Below are positions 1 to 10,475 of a stretch of DNA of 64,000 bases, piece by piece. Every line of letters begins with the position of its first letter. Position 1 is the first letter of the stretch. The position numbers and the translations under genes are program-made. Below the pieces are notes generated by a model. The model worked only from the letters and a program-made list of their open reading frames with translations. It searched no databases and was not told the origin of the DNA. The stretch is from Hordeum vulgare subsp. vulgare. Lineage: Eukaryota; Streptophyta; Magnoliopsida; Poales; Poaceae. The stretch covers positions 192,598,968-192,662,967 of the forward strand of contig NC_058522.1 in assembly GCF_904849725.1 (NCBI RefSeq). The letters are read 5' to 3'.

Positions 1-131
1 GTGCGCGGGAGCCGGGAGGAAGAACCAGCGGCGGAATCGACAGGAGGAGGAGGCGGCATCCATGCGATGGTCCGGAGTTCCTGTATAGAGAAGACGGGTC
101 CGCCATATAAAGGCCTCGCCCACAGGCATTT
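1..131. other. GC-rich flank left of the solo LTR
   Basis: No convincing gene. The stretch is GC-rich and carries a TATA-like string at 104-113. It abuts the end of the solo LTR at 132. If the LTR and one copy of its duplicated target are removed, this stretch joins 4429 onward, so it is probably the interior of the Tat-like gypsy element whose LTR starts at 4507. The 95-codon open frame has no recognisable motif and starts at the window edge. Confidence 0.4.
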
Positions 132-807
132 TGTGGGGACCCCGACTAGCAAGTCGTGTTCGCTGTGCCCAGTGACCCCAAGAATCAATGTTCACCGAAG
201 ACAATTACTGAATAATAGAGTCTTACATCCAAGTACCGAAATTATTACATCAAACGACCAGAAGGTCGGGTTCAAGAGCGAGGCCTAAAGCCAAATTAAA
301 CAGATACATCGAGTAGCGGAAACTCGTAAGGGTTAAGGGGTGCCCATGCCATCAAGCCTACACCAACAGGCATTCTGACTTGGAAGCGTTCTATATCGTA
401 GGTTCATCTCCGATGGCGTACTCGTCGCCAAACTCTGGTCCTTCCATGTTTGGTCAATTGTATAACACGTGGCAAGCCAATGAGTACATTGAATGTACTC
501 ACAAACAGCCCATGATATGAACATTTATAGTGAAGAATAACAGTAACATGCATCTTTAGTGGAATGCAATTTGGTGGAATGATCAGGTATATGCAACAAA
601 GTCAAAGAATTACTCTTTAAGAACAGGTTACAGATATCAACATATCTGCTAAGGGTTGAACACACCGGGTTCACCCTATATGTCAGGTCATCGGACTTGT
701 CATAACCTCAATGTATTAATGAGGGCTAAACCATCCGGGTTTACCCTATATGCCAAGTCACCGAACTTGGTCATATTATTATCATGATTATAACAACACC
801 TTTTTAA

Positions 808-825
808 CACCACACACACACACAC
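808..825. repeat. CA dinucleotide run
   Basis: Short CA microsatellite inside the solo LTR, seen directly. It would vary in length between copies. Confidence 0.9.
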
Positions 826-2803
826 TTTTGGTTTATGCGGAAACGCTGGACGTAGTTTAAGCAACACCACCCAACTGTCCTTGACCGTGGACATGGCTAT
901 TCGAATAGTTTACACGCTGCAGAGGTAGTACGCTGGACCCACGAGAAACGGGAAACTTCCGTGTCATCCACGACTCGCGGTATATCACATATACCCGAGG
1001 TAAGTACCCGATCATCATCTTTCCCCTGACAATACTAGACAAAGAGGTCCACTCGATTGGTACGCAGCCCACATGTTGTACGTCTTACGAGCACCGACTC
1101 TGGACTGTATCAACCATGCAGGGACCAACGGTGTGCCTGGAACTCATAATAATGGCATATGGTCCTACCTGGCACGACCCCATCACGAGAGTGACACCGA
1201 TCACTCCCGCCACTAGTAATGTGGCTCTTTGCTAGTACCGACCAGAGTAATCAACAAAGCCCCGTCCCATAAAGGGGTATCGTGGTCATACTCGTAAGGT
1301 TGGGACGGTCGACACATCATAAATCTAATCCCATTTCCGAAAAAACTCACACAAAACACCGGTGCATCCCTTCACCAAAACTGATCACCAACACATCTTC
1401 ACCCTGGGGCATTAGTGGCACCCGACGGGGTTTTCATAAACTCTTGATTTAACTCATCATCATGCTCATGATAATATGCTTCTATCTTTACTTGTCAACA
1501 TGGTATTAACACGACCCTCAAGGGGTAGGGTCAAGCTCAATGCAGTGTTCTTACTCTACTAGTCAACATGACAGTAGCATGATCCTCATAGATGGTATGG
1601 TCAAGCTCGTCATGCTTGTACTCCGAGGAGCCATATGAATAACATCACTATCATGCAAGTGCTTCGATGAAGCCTTCGGTACCATCACATCAATGATGAA
1701 CCGGCACTGTGATCTCATGCAACGAAAAGTACTTGGTATTCTAGCATGCATCATTTCATATGCTTATGTCATGGTCAAAGGGCTGCTTGCCTTGGTCAGC
1801 TAGGTATCCGGGGTCTTCGAGGTCTTCCGCTCCGGATCCTCCGTCACTCGGTAAGTCTACCGTCGAAAAAGGAATAAATAAATAATAGCTCACACCAAAA
1901 CAGATCACAAGGTGCTTTTAAAAATGTTGCAAATTTTGAAAAAATTCAGTTTATTAGTTTGGAAAATGTTTCCTATGGTTTTTATTAGCTAAGCATATTT
2001 ATTTAAAAGAAAAAAGAAGCAAACAAATGCTTTTAATATCATTTTATTATACCAAAACAGTTTTTGTTTTTGATAAATGTCAAACTCTACAGAATTAATT
2101 ACTACACATTTTTAGAAAATTACTGGTGGAAGAATCATATTTTTCTACTGGCTAAATATTTTTATAAAAATCATTTAAGTTGCAGGTCAAAAATAAAAAG
2201 GAAAAGGCCACGGGGGAAGATCCAGCCGGCCCAGCCAGCAGGCCTGGCCACCAGGCGCGCGCGGGCAAGGTTCATACCTGACCTGCGGGCCCCTGGGGTC
2301 AGCGTGAGCGGCTGCGCGCGCTGGCTGCCCCAGGACACCGACAGGTGGGCTCCACCTGTCGGGTCCTTCTCCTACGTCTAGCCAGAGAGGTGGAGACGGA
2401 CGCCGGCGAGGCTACTGTTGTCCTCAGGCCAATCTAGGAGCGGGAATGGGTCCCTCGTTCCTCCGCCTACCTGCTCGTGGTCGGGACGTCACCGGAGGTG
2501 GTCTGGGTCGCCGGCGACGAGGTGACCGTGGCGGAAGGGTTTCGGGTTGGCGTCGAACTAGTGGCTAGGGGCACGGATTCGCTCGAAGAAGTTGGGGGAA
2601 ATGGTCCTGGTGTCAAGGGAAGTGTAATGGGAGGTCGGGCAGCGCAGGAGCCAACGTGTAGCCGGAGATCGACCGGAGCTCCGAGGCGGAGGGGCCTCCG
2701 TCGATCTCGAGCACCTGGGCTCTGCGAGCTCGATTGGGTGGCTAGGGGGTGTCTACTGGTTGTGCTGAAGCTGCTTGGAGGGTACTGGGGTGCCGGGGGG
2801 ACC

Positions 2804-2811
2804 TATTTATA
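2804..2811 (-). promoter_or_regulatory. TATA box of the 4.3-kb LTR
   Basis: TATAAATA read on the minus strand, inside the GC-rich part of the solo LTR and in the LTR's own transcription direction. Position about 1.6 kb into the LTR is plausible for the U3/R boundary of a very long LTR. Confidence 0.55.
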
Positions 2812-4423
2812 CGCCAGCGACGGTGACCCGACTCGGGCGCGCCGGTGACTCACCGTGGCGCGCGTGCGAGCACAGTGGCGTGGTGGCCACGAAACCATGG
2901 GTTCGGGACGTGGTTTAGGACCTCCTGGTGCATCGGCCGCAGAGGGAAAGCGAGTGGGGTCGAGCCGCAGCGACCGTGCATGCTCGGCCGCGTCAGGCGC
3001 GCACGGGGAGGGTGTCCCTGGGGGTAGCTTTGCACTGAATGGTTGTCGGGGGAGCGTTTGGACATAACTGGGAGTTTGGGACTGGCTGGGGCGACGTCCC
3101 CTTGCTCGAGGCTCTCTGCAGCGCGCCCAGAGCGCAGTTTTGGCATGCCACGGCATGCTGGCGCGCTCTAGGGCACTTGGGACGTGTCCTCCATGTCCTG
3201 AGTGTTGCTGGGAGTGTGCCTAGCCGTTGTGTGTTAGTGGGTGCACGAGCTGGTCAAGGGAGGCAAGGAACACTAGTGTTGCTAGTACTGTCCCGCGACT
3301 GAAATTGGAGTTCTTGTCACTAGTGCTTGGAGTTGGGGAGGGGCTGGTTGACTGGGTACTCAGGGTGTTCTGGGGCTCTAACTCACCAAGTTTGGGTCCT
3401 TGCCATTGGGTAAAACAGTGGCTAGGAGGGTTTTTACCTTCCTGTCAGTAGGTGTTCGACAGTGACTTGGGGTGCTTCCACTCCACCACTGGAACTGAAA
3501 CTTAACAGGTTTGGTCTTGGGGTAAAAACATGGGGTTTCACCAAATTTGAGCTCCATTGAACCAGTTTGGCTCTGTAAACTTCAAAATGCCTCAAAATGA
3601 CCAGTACTGTCCTTTACAAAGGAAGTGTGGCCAATCAGAGTCTCACAAATCCCATCTTTGGTATGGAGTCCTCATTTGGGGTGTCAAACACCTCTGCAAA
3701 GTTTTAGCTCCATTGGAGAAACTTTGCAATGTAGAGTTGTTCCAACTCTTCTCTGGACAGAGAGGGTTTTGGGCTCATTAGGTGCACTTCCCCACCTGGG
3801 ATCAAGGTGAGATTTTAGGTGAGCACCTAATATGGCTTGGGAGGGCTCCTGTAATTTTATGGGAATTTATTGAGATCATTTCCTTTGGAAACATCTCAAA
3901 AAGCTAAAACAGACAGAAATGGTTTTCAGGGTTTTACTCAAATAATATTAATATAAAATAGGGCTGAAAATATTATATATGGAAAATATATGTCCTTCTG
4001 AGCTTCCATGAATTTACTCAGAATTTTCTAAGGTAGTAAAGTAATTTTCCTTGTGGGAATATCATTCCTGGCCTTAGAAACAGACATAAATATAAAATAG
4101 GAAATAGTATTTTAAATCACCAATTAATGTTTTTAATGAATGAAAAAAATATGTGGATCAGATCACCAACTTTGGTTGGAAGTGCCACTTGGCTTCATGA
4201 GCTAGTAGTGTATCCCAACATGATGAAGGTGATCCTGATATAAAGGAAAAAGGGTTTTTGAAGAGAGCAAAATAATAAGTTTTTCATGGGTTTGAGTCAT
4301 CAAACAAGCAAGCATTCACTCATACAAGGGTTTACATTGCACTCACAACATTATTTGAAAAAGTTTTAACAAGCTCTGATTTTTGCAACATAAAATACTT
4401 GTGGTGAAAAACAGGGTGTGACA

Positions 4424-5330
4424 AATTTAGGGCACGCTGCGCTTTAGGCCGACCTCGAAGATTCGCCGAGAAGCCAGCCCAGGCACGCCTTGGTTCCGGG
4501 GGATAATGTCGGCATTCTGGGAATGGGGGTACCCACACCTGCCTGCCTGCGGCCCACGGCTGGCCAACTTCGTCGACCTAAAACCAACGGGCCCGACACC
4601 ACCCAAGACAAGGCCCTCGCGAGAGGCTAAGCCTTGCGAGCAAGGACGACATCAGGACCCGCAGGGGGCCTCCTCAGGACCCCTCCAGAGCGGCGGATAT
4701 TCTGAGGTTAGGCTCGGTCTCAGGAGTGAAGGACGACGCAGAGGAAGGACAGGCGGGCAGCAGACAGCAGGACGGAACAGTTTCCCCTTTGGTGCAAAGG
4801 GGGGGTAGGACAAACTCAAGGTCCCAAGGCATCTTCCAAAGGTTTCCCTTCTGGTGTAACAAGGACGTCGCCGCCCGCTAGCAGGATAGACGTCATCCCC
4901 GGGCCCGTCCCTGTAGTGCGGGCAGCTACTTTGCAGACGAAGACCACCTTTGGGCAGGGGAGCATGTTCCCTTTCCCCCTTCAAAATTGGCCGATGTGGG
5001 ATCCCTTCCCACCGAAACCTTAAGGGAAGAGGACCGGGGCCGCCACTATAAATAGAGAATAGGTTGCTTCATAGATGGGGCCGAACCATTCATTCACCCC
5101 TAGGTGAGGCGAACCAGTCAGAGATCTTCTTACACGCCCCTGCATTCGAATCATTACGGTTTTGCGGAGCCTGAAATACGACAATGTGGGCCACACATGT
5201 CTCGTGAAGCATCAAGACCCCACGAGACCTTGAAGCCTTAGGAGAAAGACGCACGCCACCATAAGTGTAGACCCTCGTGGTACGTGTCATCAAGCGACCT
5301 AACGCTCCCGCGGTATCCTGGCCATCAGGT
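4424..5330 (+). mobile_element. Tat-like gypsy 3' LTR with short interior tail
   Basis: A polypurine-tract-like string (TTCCGGGGGATAA) ends at 4506 and is followed by TGTCGGCATTCTGGG at 4507, the usual PPT-then-LTR order of plus-strand Tat-lineage gypsy elements. The LTR is GC-rich, with a TATA box at 5047-5054. 4429-4506 is the tail of the interior, which continues left of the solo LTR (1-126). The LTR 3' end is not clear; 5330 is an estimate from the change in composition. Confidence 0.55.
5047..5054 (+). promoter_or_regulatory. TATA box in the LTR starting at 4507
   Basis: TATAAATA in a GC-rich context, about 540 bp into the LTR and in LTR sense. This sets the LTR orientation as plus. Confidence 0.6.
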
Positions 5331-7043
5331 GATATTTTGGGTTGTTTGAATCAAGCAGTTCCCTATATTTTGCATCGCCCCAAGCGGGTGTTTCCTGCAT
5401 ATGTAACAAACTTAATTAACCTTCACTTGATATGGTTTGTCTAAATCTTAAGCTCTGGTATCTCGCCGTTGCCAGGTGCTGGCACGCCCGTGCAACATCC
5501 CTGTGATGGTTCCATGGTGGGGGTTAGGCACAACGTCTTTGCGAGGACTTGTCGTCGCAACGCGAAAAATCCAAGTGACGACTCATAATGACTCTCCTGA
5601 TGACACAGTCTTGTGGCCACGCGGGGGCACGATGGCACTCATGTATAGGCCACAAGAGAGATGCACCGACATGCGCGCTCCCTCATTGAAACACGTGGGA
5701 GCACCTGAAGACCGGGTTAGGAACTCCTAGGACTTGTGCCTGGGGTGTCCACCCAATCATTGTGTCCTGTGACACTCTCACATAAAAATGAGTGGGCTGT
5801 ATACGCCCAGAGCCTCCTAAGTGGAAGTCCATGATGAGCCGCGTCATGGGCTTGGTGGAGGGATCCCGCCCACGCCCTAGTGGAAGTCCCTATGCTACAT
5901 GCTAGCGGAATGATTGTCGAACCGCGACTATGCCCACGCCCTAGTGGAAGCCCTTGCATCGCACCTGGGGAACGATTCAAGAACAAGTCCCACGGGCCGC
6001 AACTAACCCCATGCTGACCCATGCTAGACACGACAGTCACACTTCTTTTAGCCTGACCCGTGCTGGATACGGATGCCGCATTTCATTCTAGGTTGCCCCA
6101 TGCTGGACACGGTAACCGCTTTTATTCCCTTATTTTAGACTTATAAAAGAGCTCACCAGCCTGGCCTGTGTTGGACACTTAAGCCACACTACCCTTTTTT
6201 GGTTTATAAATAAGTATGCCGCAAGTTTTAATGATAGTTTTGGTCTTCTGGTTTTCGCGGGGTTTCATTGGTTTTTCCTTTTCTTGCCATGCCCACGCCT
6301 AGTGCGAGCCCCATGCATCACACTGGGGAGAAGACAATGAAGAATAACCCCGGGGGCCGCGTAACCTTATGGTGGAAGGACTTTGGTCCGGCAGACGCAT
6401 GTCCCCCCACCCCCGCGCACGCGCCCGCTGGCTTTACCTTGGGTCTCATGCTCGCGGGGGCTGAGCACGGTGCCTTTTCCTGGGTCTGCCCTAGCGGTCC
6501 TGGGAACCTAGAGAACTGGGTTATGGCTCGCGGGCACGCCCACGTGCATGTCACCTCATCATGGCCCCTGGCGCCTATACTTCTCACGTAATGCCCAAAT
6601 GCAAGTGAGCAAGTGCGTACCATTAAGGACAAGGCGTTTTCCATGCGGGACTTCCCTCAAGGGGCCGCGTTAGGCGGGCCCCTCAAGCAGCAAGCCCTCG
6701 CACGAGCCACTCACATGCTGAAGGCGAGCCCCTAAGCGTCGTGCCTCAGGAGCCCTCGTACCCACACTTGGCTGTTGGGCCTTAGTAACACGAAGAGTCG
6801 GGATGACCTTGGAGATAGTTCAAGATCAACAAAGAGTACTAAGGAGAAGTTTATTTTTGACCCAAAATAGCGTTTGACTCAAAGCATGAAGGACATAACC
6901 CCTTTTTACACACCCCCAAGGGGCCAGCATGTTGCATTACAGGAAAGGGAACACAATGCAAAAGAAGGAAGATCGGTCTCCCGAAGCACCACCGCCAGGG
7001 ACCTCAATGTTGGCATCACGCGCGTTGACAGAGCCCTCCTCTT
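5331..7043. other. Decayed retroelement interior without a gene
   Basis: No open frame here shows domain-like content. The stretch holds imperfect repeats (see 5860-6370) and, from about 6800, a segment that looks like the 3' untranslated part of the antisense ORF at 7044-7502. The equivalent position in the element at 38883-50921 (40370-40714) has a similar layout next to its own antisense ORF. Confidence 0.4.
5860..6370. repeat. Degenerate short repeats
   Basis: Three imperfect copies of a 60-80 bp unit with the core CACGCCCTAGTGGAAG start near 5868, 5932 and 6288 (the last reads CACGCCTAGTGCGAG). Between them four copies of a shorter unit around CCCATGCTGGACACGG lie near 6013, 6054, 6093 and 6164. 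Alignments were made by eye. Confidence 0.55.
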
Positions 7044-7502
7044 TCACGTGGGCACCCGGGGAATTGTCGGAGTCCCTGTCACCCCCGCTACCCCGGAGGA
7101 AGAGTTGCCACTGCCATAGGTGCTAGAAGGGCTGCTACTGTCGCTGCCATCACCTTCCATGCTGCAGTCCAAGCGACCATCCACGCTCATGTGCTCCTCC
7201 ATCTGCTCCACGAGAGAGTTTGGGAGCGAGAGCCAGGTGCACGACATGCCCTCCATCCGTACGACGAACATGCGGGCCACGTCGGCGGAGTGACTTCGCG
7301 ACCTAGGAGGCCGGGTGTCTGTGCCATACCACTGTCCCCATCCACAACTGCCTCGTTCATCGCGCCCACGCCCACGAATAGATCCCGTCCTGCGGGTGCT
7401 TGGGTTGGCATGAGCCGCCGGCGGGGAGCGCTTGCATCCCTCAAGAGTTGCCTCAAGCGCGATGATGGGTGCACACGGGAGGCCTCTTCCCCTGCCAGCC
7501 AT
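7044..7502 (-). CDS. Antisense ORF, relative of the B3-like ORF, B3 core missing
   Basis: A 152-codon frame on the minus strand, opposite to the plus-strand LTR pieces at 4507 and 7936. It starts at an ATG in good context (ACCATGGC). The product begins MAGRGRG with an Arg/Gly-rich, low-complexity N-terminus, has one globular-looking patch (residues about 75-105, with LSLPNSLVEQMEE), and ends in an acidic Ser/Gly-rich tail. The start, the patch and the tail parallel the ORF at 49587-40715, where the patch leads into a B3-type domain; here about 70 residues of that core are absent. Tat-lineage gypsy elements are known to carry antisense ORFs near the 3' LTR. Function unknown; it may be a decayed derivative whose frame stays open by chance. 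Confidence 0.5.
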   Translation of the reverse strand: MAGRGRGLPCAPIIALEATLEGCKRSPPAAHANPSTRRTGSIRGRGRDERGSCGWGQWYGTDTRPPRSRSHSADVARMFVVRMEGMSCTWLSLPNSLVEQMEEHMSVDGRLDCSMEGDGSDSSSPSSTYGSGNSSSGVAGVTGTPTIPRVPT

Positions 7503-8414
7503 GGTGCACCCGCTCCCCCTTCACTACTTTGTCTTTCTCGGCGGCAGAGGGTCTCTTTACTAGTTCCATCGCTGCTGCGACGACAAGCAGGAATAAAGAG
7601 CAAGGATGAGGAAGTTGGGATAGGAGACCCTTCCCCTTGCCCTTATTTGGGGCCTCCAAGTGGGTGTTCAGCTTGTGCCTCCTTGCGCGGATTCAGCGGG
7701 TGGAAGGTTAATCGGGGAAATGATGGTCCCGCACCATGCGCATGTATTATGTCAGCACTGCACGGTTTCCGCGACATCATGGGGAACTGGGAACATCCTG
7801 CACCCCGACGTGTGCCACGTGTTGTGCTCGACTCTTAGACGGAGGAGGCCCATGCCGTCCAGATTCATCTCGCCAGATGAAGTGCGCCCACCGCACATCT
7901 CTGGGCTGCTCTACTAGGCCCGTGGGCCTAAGGATGTCGAGGAACGTCTACTTGTGACCCCACAACGTGTGTCATGGATTGGGATGGGCCCACCACAAAG
8001 CTATGCAGACAAGTCCCTCGGGAGAGCACCAGCCTTGCAAGGCTCACATGACAAATCAACATCGGGTCCTTCGCGGTGGCCAAAGTGGGGCCACGTCAAG
8101 AGGCTGCCCCTGAGGACATTGTGGCGTAGGATGGCCAAGGGAATGCGAAGCAACATCCTAGCCAAGTAAGGGCAAGTACCAAGAAGCACTCGGGACCTAT
8201 CGCCCGAGTCCCCATTGAGCGTCAAGGGTAAGGGCCTCGGGACCCACGCGCAATGGGACATTGCCGACGAGAGCGCAGGAAACGCAAGAAGGCCAACGGA
8301 ACACCTCGCCGAAGGAACAAAGGCACCCCAAGCATAACAAGCAACTACTATTCAAGACAAAAATATATTAAAGAATGTCTAACTCCCTACCAAGTCCAAG
8401 TGGTTCTTGATGCA
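7503..8414 (+). mobile_element. Probable 3' LTR fragment of a Tat-like element
   Basis: From about 7936 (TGTCGAGGAACG, after a purine-rich GGGCCTAAGGA) the sequence resembles, with much divergence, the LTR at 4507: both have segments about resolved ends of CTCG, GAGAG and CCTTGC blocks. This would place the antisense ORF at 7044-7502 just inside a 3' LTR, as in the 38883-50921 element. 7503-7935 is the probable 5' leader of the antisense ORF and has no gene. The right limit is unclear. Confidence 0.35.
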
Positions 8415-8575
8415 ACAATAAAGAAACAAGAAAGCTTAAGCGTAGGAGGCATTGTCTTCATCATGGACCTCGGAGACCCCGCGCGCTAGGGCTGCCGCTC
8501 TCCTTGGAGGGCGCCAGCTAGAAGAATCGCCCGACCAATGACTCCATGTCTTCCTGCACTTCGTCCCAGAGAGAG
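8415..8575 (-). pseudogene. Tat-like gag/coiled-coil gene, C-terminal piece
   Basis: Read on the minus strand this matches the plus-strand stretch at about 62680-62800, including the shared block ATGGA followed by TTGGTCGGGC. It continues, across the 8576-20839 insertion, the fragment at 20840-20937. It is therefore the downstream half of one gag-like frame split by that insertion. The frame has an in-frame TAG and no catalytic motif. Confidence 0.55.
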
Positions 8576-10019
8576 TGATATGTATCCATCGTATCTATTA
8601 TTTTGATTGTTCCATGCCAATATTATACAATTTTCACATATTTTGGCAATATTTTATATGATTTATTGGACTAAGGTATTGATCCAATGCCAAGTGCATG
8701 TTCCTGTTTGCTGCATGTTTTTGTTTCGTAGAATATCCATATCAAATCAATCCCTAGCGCAATAAAAATTTACATAGAATTATTTTGGAATATATGTGAT
8801 ATTTGGGAGGTGGAATCATCGCAAACGGAGGCCCACGACCTCTACTAGGTACCCGGGTGCGGCCCACACCCCCTAGCGCGGGGTGGTGCCTAATGGCCCT
8901 CTCGTGAGTCAGCCAGGGCTCTTCTTGGGGCGCAACAAAGAAAATTTATGGGTAAAAATCCCCTCAAAATTTCAGCCGATCGGAGTTACGGATCATCGAC
9001 AATTTAAGAAATGGTGAAGGGAGAAAAACACGAACGCGAAAGCGAAGAGAACAGAGAGGGAGATCCAATCTCGAAGGAGCTCCTACCCCTCCGCCGCCAT
9101 GGAGGCCATGGTCCAGAGGGGGAGAACCCCTCTAATCTAGGGGGACTAAGGAAGAATAATAAGGACGGGCCTCTCTCCCCCTCTCTCCTCGTTGCGCTGA
9201 GTGCCACCGGGGCAAGGAGCGTGATGGTGATCTACATCAACAATCTTGCCACTGTAAACGCCAACTCTCCCACAGCGGTGTAACACCTCTTTTCCCGCTG
9301 TAACTCTCTACTTAAACATGGTGATCAACACTATATACTATTTCACAATGATATGTTGTTTCCCTATGATGTTTGAGTAGATCCGTTTTGTGCTACAGGT
9401 TAATTGTGATATGATGTTATTGATATGAGTTGTGTGTTGATATGGTGTTGTCCTAAGGTGCCTTCCGTGAGGCGCACTCATCAAGGATACAAGCTGGAGG
9501 GTTCACAATATGTTCATGATTTGCTTATAGTGGAAGGCGAGAGTGACAAAAACTTACACCCGAGTAAGGAAGTTGTGCACGAATGGGAATAAACAGGACT
9601 TGATGTTTAATGCTACAGTTGGGTTTACCTTAATGATTTATAGTAGTTGTGGATTCTTGCTAGAGGTCCGATCATAAGTGCATATGATCCAAGTACGGAA
9701 AGTGTGTTAGCATATGCATCTCACTCATTGCACATAATAAGTATATATCATGTTATACTCAATTGCCTATGGACAACCTTTCTCTTGCATTTCACAAAAA
9801 GCTTTCTACTAAACAGTCCCTAACTTTTATTTACTAGCTCTTTATTTTTCTGCAAAATAGTTTCATACGTGGTAAAGTATGCATTTGCATGCATAGAGTC
9901 GTATCGGTGGTAAATAGAACTTGTGAGAATATTAATTCTACCTTTAGGTCCTTGTTGGTTTCGACACTCTTGCTTATCGAAAAAGGATACAAATGATCCA
10001 CTACACTTGTGTGTTATCA
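8576..10019 (+). repeat. LTR 1 of the tandem element
   Basis: Starts TGATATGTATCC and ends GTGTTATCA, followed by a PBS-like site at 10032. Collinear with the other two LTRs, for example the shared block GATCCA.TGCCAAGTG near 8682, 13502 and 19496. Confidence 0.85.
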
Positions 10020-10031
10020 AGACATTTTTCT

Positions 10032-10047
10032 TGTGCCATTGCCGGGG
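10032..10047 (+). other. Primer-binding site (decayed), interior 1
   Basis: TGTGCCATTGCCGGGG, 12 bases after LTR 1. It matches the form seen at 42705 (TGGCACCGTTGCCGGGG) with few changes. Confidence 0.6.
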
Positions 10048-10136
10048 AGCAATAGCGTGGTGTGATTATTCTCGTGTGTACTCGTAAGTAGTTTTGATTA
10101 TATCTTCTAAGTTGTTCCCGATCTTTAGTGATGTAT

Positions 10137-10475
10137 ATGGAACACGAAATACCAAAATAATAAGGTGTACTTGCTATTCATGGAGATGGGAAACCTCCTA
10201 ACCCCTCGATGCTCGTTATGTCGAAAATATTAAACACTACTTTCATAACCCTTCAACTTGATAATGGGACTAAAACTGTATCAACGTGAATAATTTAGGG
10301 ATTATCACTTGAATCAAAAAGGGAAATTGTTATGGGATCAAATTCATATGTTGCATTGGTATGCGTGGAATATGTGCCAGATATATGATTATACTTGTTT
10401 CTCTAGGATGAGGGCTCGACACCTCCCCTTGTCATGTGAATTTAATGATAATGAAATGTGCTCTTTTACACAACA
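10137..10475 (+). pseudogene. Truncated copy of the 14974-16107 ORF
   Basis: Begins with the same ATGGAACACGAAATACCAA block as the second interior, then TAA stops appear within a few codons. The conserved block around LLWDQIHMLHWYAW is still readable near 10330. Homology ends near 10475, after which the sequence jumps to a stretch equivalent to the region downstream of the ORF in interior 2. The rest of the ORF was lost by deletion. Confidence 0.65.

Larger units (their letters stand above)
132..4423 (-). mobile_element. Solo LTR, about 4.3 kb, gypsy-type
   Basis: Read on the minus strand the unit starts TGTCACACCCTG at 4423 and ends TCCCCACA at 132. The 5-bp flanks are CATTT (127-131) and AATTT (4424-4428), four of five identical, as expected of a decayed target-site duplication. 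There is no primer-binding site next to the 132 end and no second LTR or interior, so this is a solo LTR left by LTR-LTR recombination. In element order it has an AT-rich U3 (4423-3500), a GC-rich section with a TATA box (3500-2200), an AT-rich stretch and a long U5. The 132-1300 part resembles the minus-strand LTR at 59577 and, reversed, 57900-58956. The unusually long LTR fits large gypsy derivatives of the Triticeae; I do not assign a family. Confidence 0.8.

Noticed and set aside
2477..3302. Cluster of overlapping GC-rich frames on both strands
   Set aside because: All lie in the GC-rich section of the solo LTR. Long frames on both strands are expected there from low stop-codon frequency.
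7191..7838. 215-codon plus-strand ORF
   Set aside because: It overlaps the minus-strand ORF 7044-7502, which has the better start context and a relative elsewhere. The plus frame has no motif and is probably a shadow.
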